Origin: Gammaproteobacteria bacterium
GTDB taxonomy: Bacteria > Pseudomonadota > Gammaproteobacteria > Pseudomonadales > Azotimanducaceae
Direction of reading: 5' to 3'
Length of the DNA: 64,000 nt
Assembly: GCA_009840545.1 (NCBI GenBank)
Contig: VXNM01000003.1
Coordinates: 62,001 to 126,000, forward strand
Shown: positions 1 through 8,608 of the stretch, piece after piece
Layout: each line of letters opens with the position of its first letter
Position numbering within the stretch: position 1 is the stretch's first letter
Program-made: the position numbers and the translations under genes
Notes under the pieces: generated by a model
Databases searched by the model: none
The model's input: only the letters and a program-made list of their open reading frames with translations
What the model was told of the DNA's origin: nothing

Positions 1-656
1 TTGTTGAGGAACTTCAATCGAAAGTAAGCAATACGTCCAGCATCGAGCACGGTCTCATCGATCACTGGTCGCAAAGCGACCCACGTGCGGCTTTAGATTG
101 GTTGCTCGAAGACTCTGGAAGAGGCGACACCCGACGCAGAAGCTTCATCGAGAAGACGCTACGCGCACTAGCTCATGTGGATTCTCAATACGCATTCCAG
201 ATCGGCTTAGAGCAACCGTTGGTTGGGGAATATAACGTTGGCTTGGAATCCGATGTCATCAGTGAACTTTCGACATTTGACATCGAAACTGCTCTATCTC
301 TTCTGCCCAAGGTTCGTGAGGAGTCGAAGAGCATTTCATACGTGTGGGTGGGCCAAGCTCTTGTGAAGAAGCGAGATCCCAATAGGGCAATGGAGCTTGG
401 CGAGCAAGTGCCCGAATCCCGTCGTGACTATTACTACGGTTCAATTGCCGGTGAGTGGGCTACAACCAATCCCATTCAATTGTATGAAGAGCTTGAGCAA
501 ATGCCAGGAGCAACGCTACGGTCGACTATGGCGAGGCAATTGCTGTTCAACAACATAAGCAGTCCTATCCTCACTAAGGATCAAGTTGAACATGCGAGGT
601 CGCTACTAACAGAAGAAGATGCAAGCTATATCGATCAATGGGAACAACGCCAGTAA
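1..656 (+). CDS. Helical-repeat protein, C-terminal part (5'-truncated by window edge)
   Basis: The reading frame is open from the first bases of the window to the TAA at 654-656, so the 5' end of the gene lies outside. The visible part (about 217 residues) is built of roughly 35-residue units carrying a 'DP..A' signature, for example 'SDPRAALDWLLED' near the start. It closely matches the C-terminal third of the next gene: both carry 'LLPKVREESK' and an 'ES.R.DYY' element in the same order, so the two are tandem duplicates. No catalytic motif is visible. I infer an alpha-helical scaffold of TPR/HEAT type; the family was not recognised. If it resembles its neighbour it would be anchored in the membrane by an N-terminal helix that is not in view. 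Confidence 0.8.
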   Translation, partial: VEELQSKVSNTSSIEHGLIDHWSQSDPRAALDWLLEDSGRGDTRRRSFIEKTLRALAHVDSQYAFQIGLEQPLVGEYNVGLESDVISELSTFDIETALSLLPKVREESKSISYVWVGQALVKKRDPNRAMELGEQVPESRRDYYYGSIAGEWATTNPIQLYEELEQMPGATLRSTMARQLLFNNISSPILTKDQVEHARSLLTEEDASYIDQWEQRQ

Positions 657-714
657 CCAGGAAAATGAGCAAGTTATTTCGTATGAATCAAGAAAAACAT
701 CTTGAGTCTTGTGA

Positions 715-2541
715 ATGAGTCCAAATTCCACAGAAAGAACCGAAGGAAGACGCGACTATTTGGCGGGAACGGCGATTGGAGCGGTTCTGTCCATAGGAGC
801 AATATTTGTGTACTTGGCACTCGACTCCTCGAGCGCTGAACAGAGCAAGTTAAGTCGTTCCGTGCATGCTCCTGAACGGTCGTCTACTGTGCAACCTGGT
901 GATGCGAAGGCCACGATCTCGGGTGTATTCGAGTTTGACTCACCGACGGACTTAAATAGCTCCAAAGGTGGTTTTGCTTTCACGGCTTCCTTGCACCGAA
1001 TCGTTGCAGAATCGAGTGAGGAGGAATTGGCTAGTCTTCTTGTGCAATCCGTAGACGTTGCACACCCACGTCTTCGCGACGAAATTCAGAGAACACTGGG
1101 TCGCGGACTTGCCGCGAGCAACCCTCATCATGCGTTGAGCAAAGTCAAAGACCTTCCTTCCGAACAACAACGCTCATTTGTAAGTGGAGTGTTTCAGGAA
1201 TGGGCTTTTGTGGACCCGGACAGAGCGATAGATTCTGCGACGGATCTGGCCAGAGGCAGTGTAACTTCGGCCACACAAGCAGTACTAAGGGCACGAAGTG
1301 ATTTGTCCGACAGTTTGAGCCAGAAAGTCGCCAAAGAGCTCGGAGCAGAGGCCGATGCATTGCTTATGACAAGTCGGGAAGACGTCGAGGAAGTTGTCGA
1401 TGATCCAGAGCAAACATGGAATTTGTTGATAAATGACAACCTACACGACACGTATCAGCTCGAAGCACTCGTTAGAGTTGCCGAATTGTGGGTTGAAAGA
1501 GATGGGGTTGAGATTATTTCTAAGCTCTATCCAGATAGTAGCACACAATTTGGTGGTAGTCAGGCTGTGACGAGTAATGTGGTAGCTGCCGTAAGTGCCC
1601 GGGATCCTGAAGCCGCTTTCGAGTACGTGCTGGGCTTGTCTGGACCAGACCGCTACAAAATTCCAACGATCTTGGCAACATGGGCGGAAATTAGCCCAAT
1701 TGATGCCATAAAAGCGCTTTCCAAACTTGAGCTTGACATCGAAGGTAACTCTTTCCGACGAAACTTCGTTCACATTTGGGCCCTTCGTGACCCAAATGGG
1801 GTTGTTCAGCATATCAGACAGTTTGAGCCACCGATGCAATTGTTGGCTACAGAACAAGTGATAGGAACTGTGGCTCGAACTTCTCCGCAAGAGGCAGTAA
1901 AGCTGCTCGAGAGTGTGGCCGACATCTTCGAAGATACTTCAAGCATCGAATACAGGCTCGCGATGAGTTGGGGTGCGCTTGACCCGAATGCAGCTCTCGA
2001 GTGGGTATTGGCTGACGCCCGCCTTAACAACCCTCGGCGGTCGCAAATGCTAGCAGGCCTTGTTAGTTCGTTGACGTATATCGATCCAGTACGGGCATTT
2101 GAAGTGGCGTTGGAGCAGCCTCTAAAAGAGCATGGTGGCGGAATGGAGTCAGATGTCATACGCTCTCTGTGCTATTCGGGAAACGTTGAATTGGCAATCG
2201 AACTGTTGCCCAAGGTACGAGAGGAATCAAAGAAGAGCGCAAATATGAGTATTGGGCATGGTTTGATAGAAGCGAGGCAGACAAAGCGGGCACTGTCGTT
2301 CGGTGAAGAACTGCCAGAGTCACAACGAATGGATTATTACTCGTCGGTAGCAATCTCATGGGCTGGTGCAAGGCCACTGGAAATGCTGGAGGAGCTTCCT
2401 CGGCTACCTGATGAGCAAAAGTCAAGCATGGCGGCGACACTTGCCGAAGTAAACAAGTTTGATCCTGTCCTCTCAGATGAGCAAATGGAACAGGTCAAAA
2501 CGTTTTTGAATGAAGCAGACGCCGAGGGAGTTGAATTCTAG
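715..2541 (+). CDS. Membrane-anchored helical-repeat protein, 608 aa
   Basis: The protein has a short basic N-terminus, one transmembrane helix at about residues 17-36 ('AIGAVLSIGAIFVYLAL'), a polar linker to about residue 60, then a long all-helical region to the end. This region consists of roughly 35-residue repeats with a 'W...DP..A' signature: FVDPDRAI, ARDPEAAF, LRDPNGVV, LDPNAALEW and IDPVRAFE. It is a tandem paralog of the truncated gene just upstream, 58 bp away and on the same strand. The topology suggests an inner-membrane anchor with a periplasmic scaffold. No enzyme motif is seen and the function is unknown. The ATG at 715 is the first start after the previous stop that precedes the hydrophobic helix; the Shine-Dalgarno is weak. 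Confidence 0.85.
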   Translation: MSPNSTERTEGRRDYLAGTAIGAVLSIGAIFVYLALDSSSAEQSKLSRSVHAPERSSTVQPGDAKATISGVFEFDSPTDLNSSKGGFAFTASLHRIVAESSEEELASLLVQSVDVAHPRLRDEIQRTLGRGLAASNPHHALSKVKDLPSEQQRSFVSGVFQEWAFVDPDRAIDSATDLARGSVTSATQAVLRARSDLSDSLSQKVAKELGAEADALLMTSREDVEEVVDDPEQTWNLLINDNLHDTYQLEALVRVAELWVERDGVEIISKLYPDSSTQFGGSQAVTSNVVAAVSARDPEAAFEYVLGLSGPDRYKIPTILATWAEISPIDAIKALSKLELDIEGNSFRRNFVHIWALRDPNGVVQHIRQFEPPMQLLATEQVIGTVARTSPQEAVKLLESVADIFEDTSSIEYRLAMSWGALDPNAALEWVLADARLNNPRRSQMLAGLVSSLTYIDPVRAFEVALEQPLKEHGGGMESDVIRSLCYSGNVELAIELLPKVREESKKSANMSIGHGLIEARQTKRALSFGEELPESQRMDYYSSVAISWAGARPLEMLEELPRLPDEQKSSMAATLAEVNKFDPVLSDEQMEQVKTFLNEADAEGVEF

Positions 2542-2609
2542 AAGAGCTTGTAGATTGGACAGGTTATCTCCAAAACAGGGCTAGGATCAACCGGTGGGCA
2601 AGTAATCTC

Positions 2610-2938
2610 TCAATTTTCGCCCCTAATGTTCATGTACTTTGATTCCAACCTTTTACGTTCCCGAATGGCCAATGGTGCTTTGGGTACTTCCATAAGTCGC
2701 GCTTCAGTAGGATTAGGTTCGAAGTAGCGCTGGAACGAGATGCATTACCGTAGATCGACTGGGAAATGGTCTACCTCAGAGCCTGCACGGAGTTCTCTTT
2801 CATTAGACTTCTCAATAGAATCCAAGTCGTTCAATCCCTTCCGGAAGAGCACAGGGAATTGTTTTTCATTCATGCGCTCGCCTAAAGTCGCACTGGGAAT
2901 TCGTGACTCTGTCTTCTTTAACTCTGCGTCGAACCAGT
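2610..2938 (-). pseudogene. Possible decayed gene remnant downstream of the HAD hydrolase
   Basis: In one minus-strand frame this otherwise empty stretch reads as protein-like sequence on both sides of a single in-frame TAA at 2745-2747. After the TAA it reads 'RYFEPNPTEARLMEV' and continues to a TGA at 2610-2612. Before the TAA it reads 'WFDAELKKTESRIPS' and similar polar helical sequence up to the end of the HAD gene. There is no start codon with a ribosome site. I did not recognise the family. It may be a nonsense-interrupted remnant, or chance. Confidence 0.25.
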
Positions 2939-3553
2939 AAGTCTCAAGAGAGCTTTTAACACCGTGACCGTGTCGCTTTTCCTGGGAACATGTACAGCTT
3001 GCATACCGCTGTCAATTGCGCCAACGACATTCTCACTATTGTCGTCCAGAAACAGGACCGTACTTGGGCAAGTACTCATTTGATTTGAAACATTCAAGTA
3101 CGCTTCAACATCTGGTTTGCGCAATCCAATGGTCGATGAATTGAAGATTGCTCGAAAGACAGAGAGCTCTTCTCTAAACTCGCTCCCCCAGACTGATTCG
3201 TGCTCTAGGTTTGAATTGGTGAAGCAGTAAACAGGCAGCTCAGCTGCGAGTTGACGTATCAACACTAGCACGTCTTGAAATGGTTGTCCCACCAATGCGT
3301 TCCAACCAATCCTCCAATATTCGAGACTCATCTCAATCCCAAGTTGAGTGCTTAGACCGTCCGCAAGTTGGTTAAATGTTGTCTTTCCTGTTTCGTAATC
3401 TTTGTAGTGTTGCTCAATTGACCAACGTCCTACGAATTCGTCAAATCCAACTCCAGAAGCTTCGGACCAGTGCCTAAACACCCGTCGAGGATGTACCGAG
3501 ACTACAACTCCTCCCATGTCAAACAGTACGTGACAGATTCGATCAAATTCCAA
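2918..3553 (-). CDS. HAD-superfamily hydrolase, 211 aa
   Basis: This is a HAD-like phosphatase of the YihX/epoxide-hydrolase N-terminal type with an alpha-helical cap inserted after motif I. Motif I is 'FDMGGVVV' (nucleophile Asp about residue 12, with Gly at the acid/base position instead of the usual DxD, as in several members of this subfamily). Motif II is 'CFTNSN' (about 110), motif III Lys lies in 'LRKPDVEAY' (about 146) and motif IV is 'LFLDDNSEN' (about 168). Length is typical. The substrate cannot be told from sequence; sugar phosphates or small phosphoesters are usual for the group. It is divergent from the acyltransferase to its right, with a 167-bp gap. Confidence 0.85.
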   Translation of the reverse strand: MEFDRICHVLFDMGGVVVSVHPRRVFRHWSEASGVGFDEFVGRWSIEQHYKDYETGKTTFNQLADGLSTQLGIEMSLEYWRIGWNALVGQPFQDVLVLIRQLAAELPVYCFTNSNLEHESVWGSEFREELSVFRAIFNSSTIGLRKPDVEAYLNVSNQMSTCPSTVLFLDDNSENVVGAIDSGMQAVHVPRKSDTVTVLKALLRLTGSTQS

Positions 3554-3720
3554 AGTATCCTGTCCTAGTTGTTCGATTTGGCCGATTCTGTTGAAGAAAG
3601 CCCAGCTACCTTAGAATTTCTTCAGTACGCCGAAGGGGTTCGAAAATTCAACGGCTAAGCGACCGAATAGTAGCAGGAGTTCTCCGCACTCTTGCAATAT
3701 TCCCACTCCGTGTTCTCCGA

Positions 3721-4521
3721 ATGTTTGGGAGGTTCTACGGTTGGACAACCAGCCTATCGTCATCGCGAGTTGCCCGAACCACTCGAACCAACTTGAGCCT
3801 TTGCTATCCCAACATGGATCCAAAGCAGCTTCGTGAATTAGCAAGGAGGTCGCTATGCGAGACCGGATGCACTATTTTCGAGATGGCAGCAATCTGGTAT
3901 TGGAATACCGAAGCCTTGAAGAGTCTCATCGTCCGATTTGATGGCAGACATCTCCTAGAGCAGGAACTCGAACGAGGAGGAGTGATTTGTGTATGTCCTC
4001 ATTGGGGGAATTGGGAAGTCGCATCGTTCGCATTCGGTTTGAACTACAAAGCAACCGCTCTCTATGATGCGAGACGACTGGCTGACCATGTCGATCACGT
4101 TACAGAAATGCGAAGCCGGTTTGGGTTGTCCATGGCTTCAATCTTGCCGTCGGGCCTTAAAGTCTTGTTGAGAGCATTAAGATCGTCAGAGGTAGTGCTC
4201 GTGCTACCCGATCAAGTACCGACACGAGGCAAAAATGTGATTGTTAAGTTCATGGAAGTCGAGGCCGTCACAACAACGATTGTCCAATCACTTTCTCAGC
4301 ACACGGGGGCCTCGATTGTCATGCTGACGTTCGAACGTGTGCCGAATGGATTTCACATTCGAGTGGAACCCATGTCACCTGCAGTCCTGGACGGCGACCC
4401 TAGTATCTCGGCTCAAACTATCAATGACGAAATCGCACGTGCAATTCAGCGTGACCCAGCCCAATATCAATGGGAATACAAGCGATTTCGGCGCATTCCT
4501 GGGCTTGATTACTACAGCTAA
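3721..4521 (+). CDS. LpxL/HtrB-type lysophospholipid or lipid A acyltransferase
   Basis: The family transfers an acyl chain to lipid A precursors or related lipids at the inner face of the cytoplasmic membrane. The HX4E catalytic motif is seen as 'HWGNWE' (about residues 94-99), followed by the family's 'LPDQ' block and a C-terminal 'QYQWEYKRFRR' block. From ATG 3721 the protein has 266 residues, somewhat short. The same frame is open upstream to a TGA at 3592-3594 and reads 'VLRTLAIFPLRVLR', which is just the membrane-proximal N-terminal helix expected for LpxL. No ATG, GTG or TTG lies in that extension, so the true start is unclear: possibly ATT at 3616, or a frameshift. It converges with the acyl-CoA synthetase gene. 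Confidence 0.85.
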   Translation: MFGRFYGWTTSLSSSRVARTTRTNLSLCYPNMDPKQLRELARRSLCETGCTIFEMAAIWYWNTEALKSLIVRFDGRHLLEQELERGGVICVCPHWGNWEVASFAFGLNYKATALYDARRLADHVDHVTEMRSRFGLSMASILPSGLKVLLRALRSSEVVLVLPDQVPTRGKNVIVKFMEVEAVTTTIVQSLSQHTGASIVMLTFERVPNGFHIRVEPMSPAVLDGDPSISAQTINDEIARAIQRDPAQYQWEYKRFRRIPGLDYYS

Positions 4522-4547
4522 TCGTGAGGAAAGCTCTACGTGGTTAC

Positions 4548-6353
4548 CTAGAAACGAGCATCTCCGCTTCGAATTTCAGCTAGGAATTTTTCGTCGAGTC
4601 TTGAGTAGTTTGCATCCCGCGGTTTGAGAACGTAAATCGGATCTTCAACAACAGAAACGTCGTACCCCTCGTCGCGCAAGTCCTTCTTCACCATTTTGAA
4701 AGTGCCAGTTACTTCTTGTGCGGGTTGCACGCGGACAAAAACGGGGCGAGCATATGGCGGCAGATTCTTCTGCACATACTCGGAGAAAGTTGTAACGTCC
4801 AACTGATCCAGACCCTCGTTTAGGCAGACGGCTGCCATTCCGGCACGTCCTTCCGATCCTGGGATCTCGACCCCGAAAACATTGCTCATCGAAATCTCTT
4901 CGAATCCATTTAAAATCTCTCCCACTTCATTGGTGGACACATTCTCCGATCTCCAACGGAACGTGTCTCCAAGTCTGTCTACAAACTGGTAGTGCTTGTA
5001 CCCTAGTGAGAATCCAACATCCACGGTCTTGAGCAAATCTCCAGTGTTGAACCAGCTGTCTCCTTGCTCGAACACATCGCGCAACACTTTGCCTTCCGTG
5101 GCCGAAGAGTCGGTATAGCCTTCAAATGCTGAATTTGGACTGATGTAACCAATGCAAAGACCTGGCTCTCCGTCTTCAACTTCTACACACCTGCCATTCT
5201 CGTCTCTGACTACCTCGGCACTCTCTGGATCGTAGCGTACCAACGCAACCGTCGAAGCGGTTAGTCCCACTGTACAGTCCTTGTTCAAGATGTTCGCGAA
5301 CGCAACATTGCCCTCGCTCGCTCCGTAGAACTCGGTCACCCGTTTAATTCCAAATCTTCGTTTGAAATCAATCCAAATATCGGGCCGCAGACCATTTCCA
5401 ATCATTGTGTGAAGTGGATTTACTGCGTCGTCCGCTTTTTCAGGTGAGTTGTAGAGGTAGCGGAGCATCTCTCCCACGTAGACCAGATGGCTTACTTTGT
5501 GCTGGCGAAGGTCATCAAGGAATCTACTTGCGGAGAATCGCCTTTGCAGGACAATGGAAGCTCCACTTAGCATGCAAGCCCCAACTCCTATGATTAGCCC
5601 TGTACCGTGGTACAGCGGTAGGCACAGATAGACGCGATCAGGTTGCTTGCATCGCAGACCAGCAATATGGGAGAGACTCGCCATTTGCAGAAAACGGCGA
5701 TTCGACATGACCGCTGCCTTTGGTAGTCCGGTTGTACCTGATGTGAAAATATAGAACGATGTCTCGCGAAGCGTTACTTGGTCCTGAGCTGCGGGTTCGG
5801 TTGGTTCCAAATTCGAGCTCAATGCACATAGATCCGACGCCCATTCGGGGATCTCACTTGACTCGTCGTCACGTACTGCAACAAATCCGTCGTTTCCTAG
5901 CGCTACAGAGTCACGGACTCCAGCGATTGCATCGCTAAGCTCAGTGCCGAATACACACAACTTTGAATCGGAAGTTGTAATGCAGTGCTGGAGAGGCTTC
6001 TCGCGAAGGTTGTTGTTGATGAGCGCAGCTACAGCCCCAAGCTTGTTAATTGCAACACACAACGTGATGAATTCTGGTCGGTTTTCCATCATGAGGGACA
6101 CCACATCCCCGCGACCCACTCCCAAATTCGCAAGTGCTCCTGCCAAGCGGCACGCCTCGTCGTTTAGTTCGCGCCAGGTTTGGGTACGGTCACCGAAGAT
6201 AACAGCGACATCGCCACCATACTTTTGTGCTGTTGCACTCACGTGCCGTCCAAAACAATCAACTTCGTCCAAGGGACGTGGTTTCATTCCCTTTTTTAGC
6301 GTCAGGAGCGTTGGAACATCCCCAAGAACCGAAGCAAAATCCGAAAAACTCAT
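4548..6353 (-). CDS. FATP-type long/very-long-chain acyl-CoA synthetase, 601 aa
   Basis: This adenylate-forming enzyme activates fatty acids (or bile-acid/sterol-side-chain-like acids) to CoA esters. The AMP-binding P-loop 'YIFTSGTTGLPKAAV' is at residues 201-215. Further on come 'EFYGASEGN' and 'FNTGDLL', then 'DRLGDTFRWRSENVST', the VLACS/FATP signature that separates this group from FadD. The length is typical of the family. It is probably in an operon with the small membrane protein and the MBL hydrolase upstream (60-bp gap). Together with the acyl-CoA dehydrogenase and CoA-transferase nearby it suggests degradation of a hydrophobic carboxylic acid, but the substrate is not fixed by sequence. 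Confidence 0.92.
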   Translation of the reverse strand: MSFSDFASVLGDVPTLLTLKKGMKPRPLDEVDCFGRHVSATAQKYGGDVAVIFGDRTQTWRELNDEACRLAGALANLGVGRGDVVSLMMENRPEFITLCVAINKLGAVAALINNNLREKPLQHCITTSDSKLCVFGTELSDAIAGVRDSVALGNDGFVAVRDDESSEIPEWASDLCALSSNLEPTEPAAQDQVTLRETSFYIFTSGTTGLPKAAVMSNRRFLQMASLSHIAGLRCKQPDRVYLCLPLYHGTGLIIGVGACMLSGASIVLQRRFSASRFLDDLRQHKVSHLVYVGEMLRYLYNSPEKADDAVNPLHTMIGNGLRPDIWIDFKRRFGIKRVTEFYGASEGNVAFANILNKDCTVGLTASTVALVRYDPESAEVVRDENGRCVEVEDGEPGLCIGYISPNSAFEGYTDSSATEGKVLRDVFEQGDSWFNTGDLLKTVDVGFSLGYKHYQFVDRLGDTFRWRSENVSTNEVGEILNGFEEISMSNVFGVEIPGSEGRAGMAAVCLNEGLDQLDVTTFSEYVQKNLPPYARPVFVRVQPAQEVTGTFKMVKKDLRDEGYDVSVVEDPIYVLKPRDANYSRLDEKFLAEIRSGDARF

Positions 6354-6413
6354 TGCCGGCTACCTCGCGTAAATTGATGCAGTTGAATAATAGAACAATC
6401 GATGGAGATCAAG

Positions 6414-6716
6414 CTACTTGGATTGATTGAGTTCATCCCGCGCCGGACCAATTCGGGGTGCTGCCAATTCAGCCTCCGTTCGCTGCATCCATCGTCTGAT
6501 TTTTCGATCAATACCTGGAATGCACATTCCAATCAACAAAATCCCCAAAGGCAACATCCAAAAACCAAGAATTGGCAAGAAACCCAGAACTCCGCCTATG
6601 CAAAGCCCAATTCCAAGAGGAAAGCGTGCGATTAGAGGCAACCTCTCTCCAAATTCCAAGCCTTTGAGAACTAGCCTTTTTGCGGCACGAAAGAAAGCGT
6701 TCTTGGTCATTTTCAA
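6414..6716 (-). CDS. Small inner-membrane protein, 100 aa
   Basis: The protein has a basic N-terminus, then a hydrophobic hairpin: 'FPLGIGLCIGGVLGFLPILG' at about residues 32-51 and 'MLPLGILLIGMCIPG' at about 54-68. A basic helix 'RKIRRWMQR' follows. This resembles the small PGPGW-type or 'exopolysaccharide-synthesis-like' membrane proteins common in proteobacteria, none with a settled function. Its ATG overlaps the stop of the MBL gene by 4 nt (ATGA), so translation is probably coupled. The acyl-CoA synthetase follows 60 bp downstream. Confidence 0.75.
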   Translation of the reverse strand: MKMTKNAFFRAAKRLVLKGLEFGERLPLIARFPLGIGLCIGGVLGFLPILGFWMLPLGILLIGMCIPGIDRKIRRWMQRTEAELAAPRIGPARDELNQSK

Positions 6717-7873
6717 ACCATGAGTGGAGAATCGTCGGGCTCGTCGTGGTGCCCGGGTGTGGCGCGTCTGCTCAAGTCGGGGTCAATTGACGTGAACCAA
6801 TAGCGATCCTCTGAACCCATCGATCGCTCTAGTCGATTTCGGTGCATAAGCAAATGGCAATGGGCAATTGCTTCGCCCAACGCCATCATTTGCTGCCTTG
6901 GGTCCAACTTCCGCTTGAAGAGTACCGGCAAGAGATCCATCGCTGTTCGTGGTTCAACGCAGTGCTCTTCAATGGCTAGCATCCGGTCCTCATGATGGTT
7001 GATTAAATCACGTAGTCGTTCTCGTATCCCATAAAAAGGCAGATTGTGTGCAGGAAGGACCAATGTATCTGCTGGCAAGTCGAGGAACCTGTCATGCGAA
7101 TCCATCCATGCCTTAAGAGGATTTGCTTGGGGCTCGGTGGGAAACACGCTAACGTTCGACGTGATAATTGGAAGAATTTGGTCGCCGGATAACAGTACCT
7201 TGAGGCTCATGCAATGCAAACACGCATGCTCGGGCGAGTGCCCGGAACCAACGGTTACTCGCCAGTCGTGCCCTCCGATTGTGAGTATGTCGCCATCGAC
7301 AAGTCTTTGAAATCCAGAGGGAAATGTAGGTGTGCCATTGAAAGCAGTTTCTTGGCGATTGTTGCGCATTCCGGAAGCAACTCTCTTGCGCCAGGACTCT
7401 CGAGCTTTCTGCATAAACCGTGGGTCAATCCCGGCTCTGGTGTAAAACTCGGCACCTTCCCAGCTGTTGGAGTATGAACCTCCGCCTGCGAACATGGTCC
7501 TTGCCTGGTAATACTCCCCATGAGTCATCAAAAGCGGAACTCGAAATCGATTCGTGATCATTCCGGCTTGACCAATGTGGTCGGGATGCATGTGTGTGCA
7601 GATAACACCTAGGATCGGCTTATTCTTCAGACGCTTTTCGAATATCTGTTCCCACAATTGCTTCGTCTGGTCGTTTCCCAATCCGGTGTCCACCACGTAC
7701 CACCCACTCTCATCTTCCAAAAGATAGAGATTGATGTGATCGAGTGAACCGCCCATAGGCATTGTCAGCCATTGAACGCCGGGAGCAACTTCAACTAGAC
7801 TTCCGGGTTTCGGATGCTCACTGAATGGATAACTCAGTTTGCGTTGCAGGGATTGATGCGAAGATTCTGGCAT
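6713..7873 (-). CDS. Metallo-beta-lactamase-fold hydrolase (LACTB2-like)
   Basis: The MBL fold is clear. 'CTHMHPDHIGQAG' carries the HxHxDH di-metal motif. A later 'GSGHSPEHACL' gives the next His ligand, 'LSGDQILP' the bridging Asp, and 'LPAHNLPFYG' the last His. A C-terminal helical region with 'RTAMDLLPVLFKRKL' looks like the winged-helix lid of LACTB2-type proteins. Members hydrolyse thioesters, phosphodiesters or other esters. The context beside an acyl-CoA synthetase suggests an acyl-CoA or thioester substrate, but this is inference. I start at the ATG at 7873 ('MPESSHQSL'); an in-frame ATG at 7939 adds 22 low-complexity residues and seems less likely. Confidence 0.85.
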   Translation of the reverse strand: MPESSHQSLQRKLSYPFSEHPKPGSLVEVAPGVQWLTMPMGGSLDHINLYLLEDESGWYVVDTGLGNDQTKQLWEQIFEKRLKNKPILGVICTHMHPDHIGQAGMITNRFRVPLLMTHGEYYQARTMFAGGGSYSNSWEGAEFYTRAGIDPRFMQKARESWRKRVASGMRNNRQETAFNGTPTFPSGFQRLVDGDILTIGGHDWRVTVGSGHSPEHACLHCMSLKVLLSGDQILPIITSNVSVFPTEPQANPLKAWMDSHDRFLDLPADTLVLPAHNLPFYGIRERLRDLINHHEDRMLAIEEHCVEPRTAMDLLPVLFKRKLDPRQQMMALGEAIAHCHLLMHRNRLERSMGSEDRYWFTSIDPDLSRRATPGHHDEPDDSPLMV

Positions 7874-7982
7874 GCGGGTAGAGGTTGCGGCACTCGTGCG
7901 TAACCACCGCACAGAGGAAGACTGTCGATCTCTCTGCAATTATAGTTTTCTCGCAAAACGTCGATTTGGCTATATGGACCAC

Positions 7983-8331
7983 CTATCGGGTCGCGCAGGT
8001 ACGACAGAGTTCATTCGCATGTTCCCATGCAGATTCGTCCTGGGCAATGCATCTCAATTTGCCTTGCATGTCTACGATGAATGTACGAGGAGTACTAGTA
8101 ACCCCCATCGCTGGTGAAATTCCTCGACTGCTCGTACTCAGACAGACATTCGACCATCCAGGGTTTTGCTGGGTAGTTGTCAATTAGGGCACGCAGAGCA
8201 ACGACGCGTTTTCGTATCCAAGTTTCCTTTTTGTCGTTCGTCTCGCCTTGCTCGAGAAAGGTTCTCCCGGAAAAGTCGCCAAGACGCTCTAACAAATAGA
8301 CGATGCTTCGCACTTCTGAATGACTTTGCAT
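7983..8331 (-). pseudogene. Frameshifted remnant of a TlpA/redoxin-type thioredoxin-fold protein
   Basis: The minus strand encodes 'MGVTSTPRTFIVDMQGKL' near 8050-8110. This is the cis-Pro strand of a TlpA or peroxiredoxin-like domain (compare 'ygv.giPttflID.dGki'). The preceding helix region ('RALIDNYPAKPWMVE') is encoded in a different frame, which runs into a TAG near 8095, so at least one frameshift lies around 8100-8120. The active-site CxxC region is not recognisable further upstream. The whole 669-bp space between the MBL gene and the acyl-CoA dehydrogenase holds no intact gene. A sequencing error is an alternative to decay. Confidence 0.4.
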
Positions 8332-8608
8332 GCAGTCGGTTGGTGTCGGCGTAACTCGGGACTAATTCTCGCGGAAGACTATAGCCAACGTCTGCCAAAC
8401 GACAGCTAGGATAGCACTGTGCTAGCAATGGAATCGCTTGCAAGTCGACCACATATGTGGTCGAGTTCCGACGCAATCAGAGTCTCTACCGACCTCAGGT
8501 ACTTGTGAACACTCACTGTGTACGATTCAAGTAACATTTAGCCAATCCGCAAGTTCCGCAGTATTCGGAACGAACGCGCAAAAAAGACATCGATTGGAGG
8601 GAAATACG

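Noticed and set aside
2740-2940. Plus-strand 66-codon frame
   Set aside because: No ribosome site and low protein character; the opposite strand looks more like old coding sequence.
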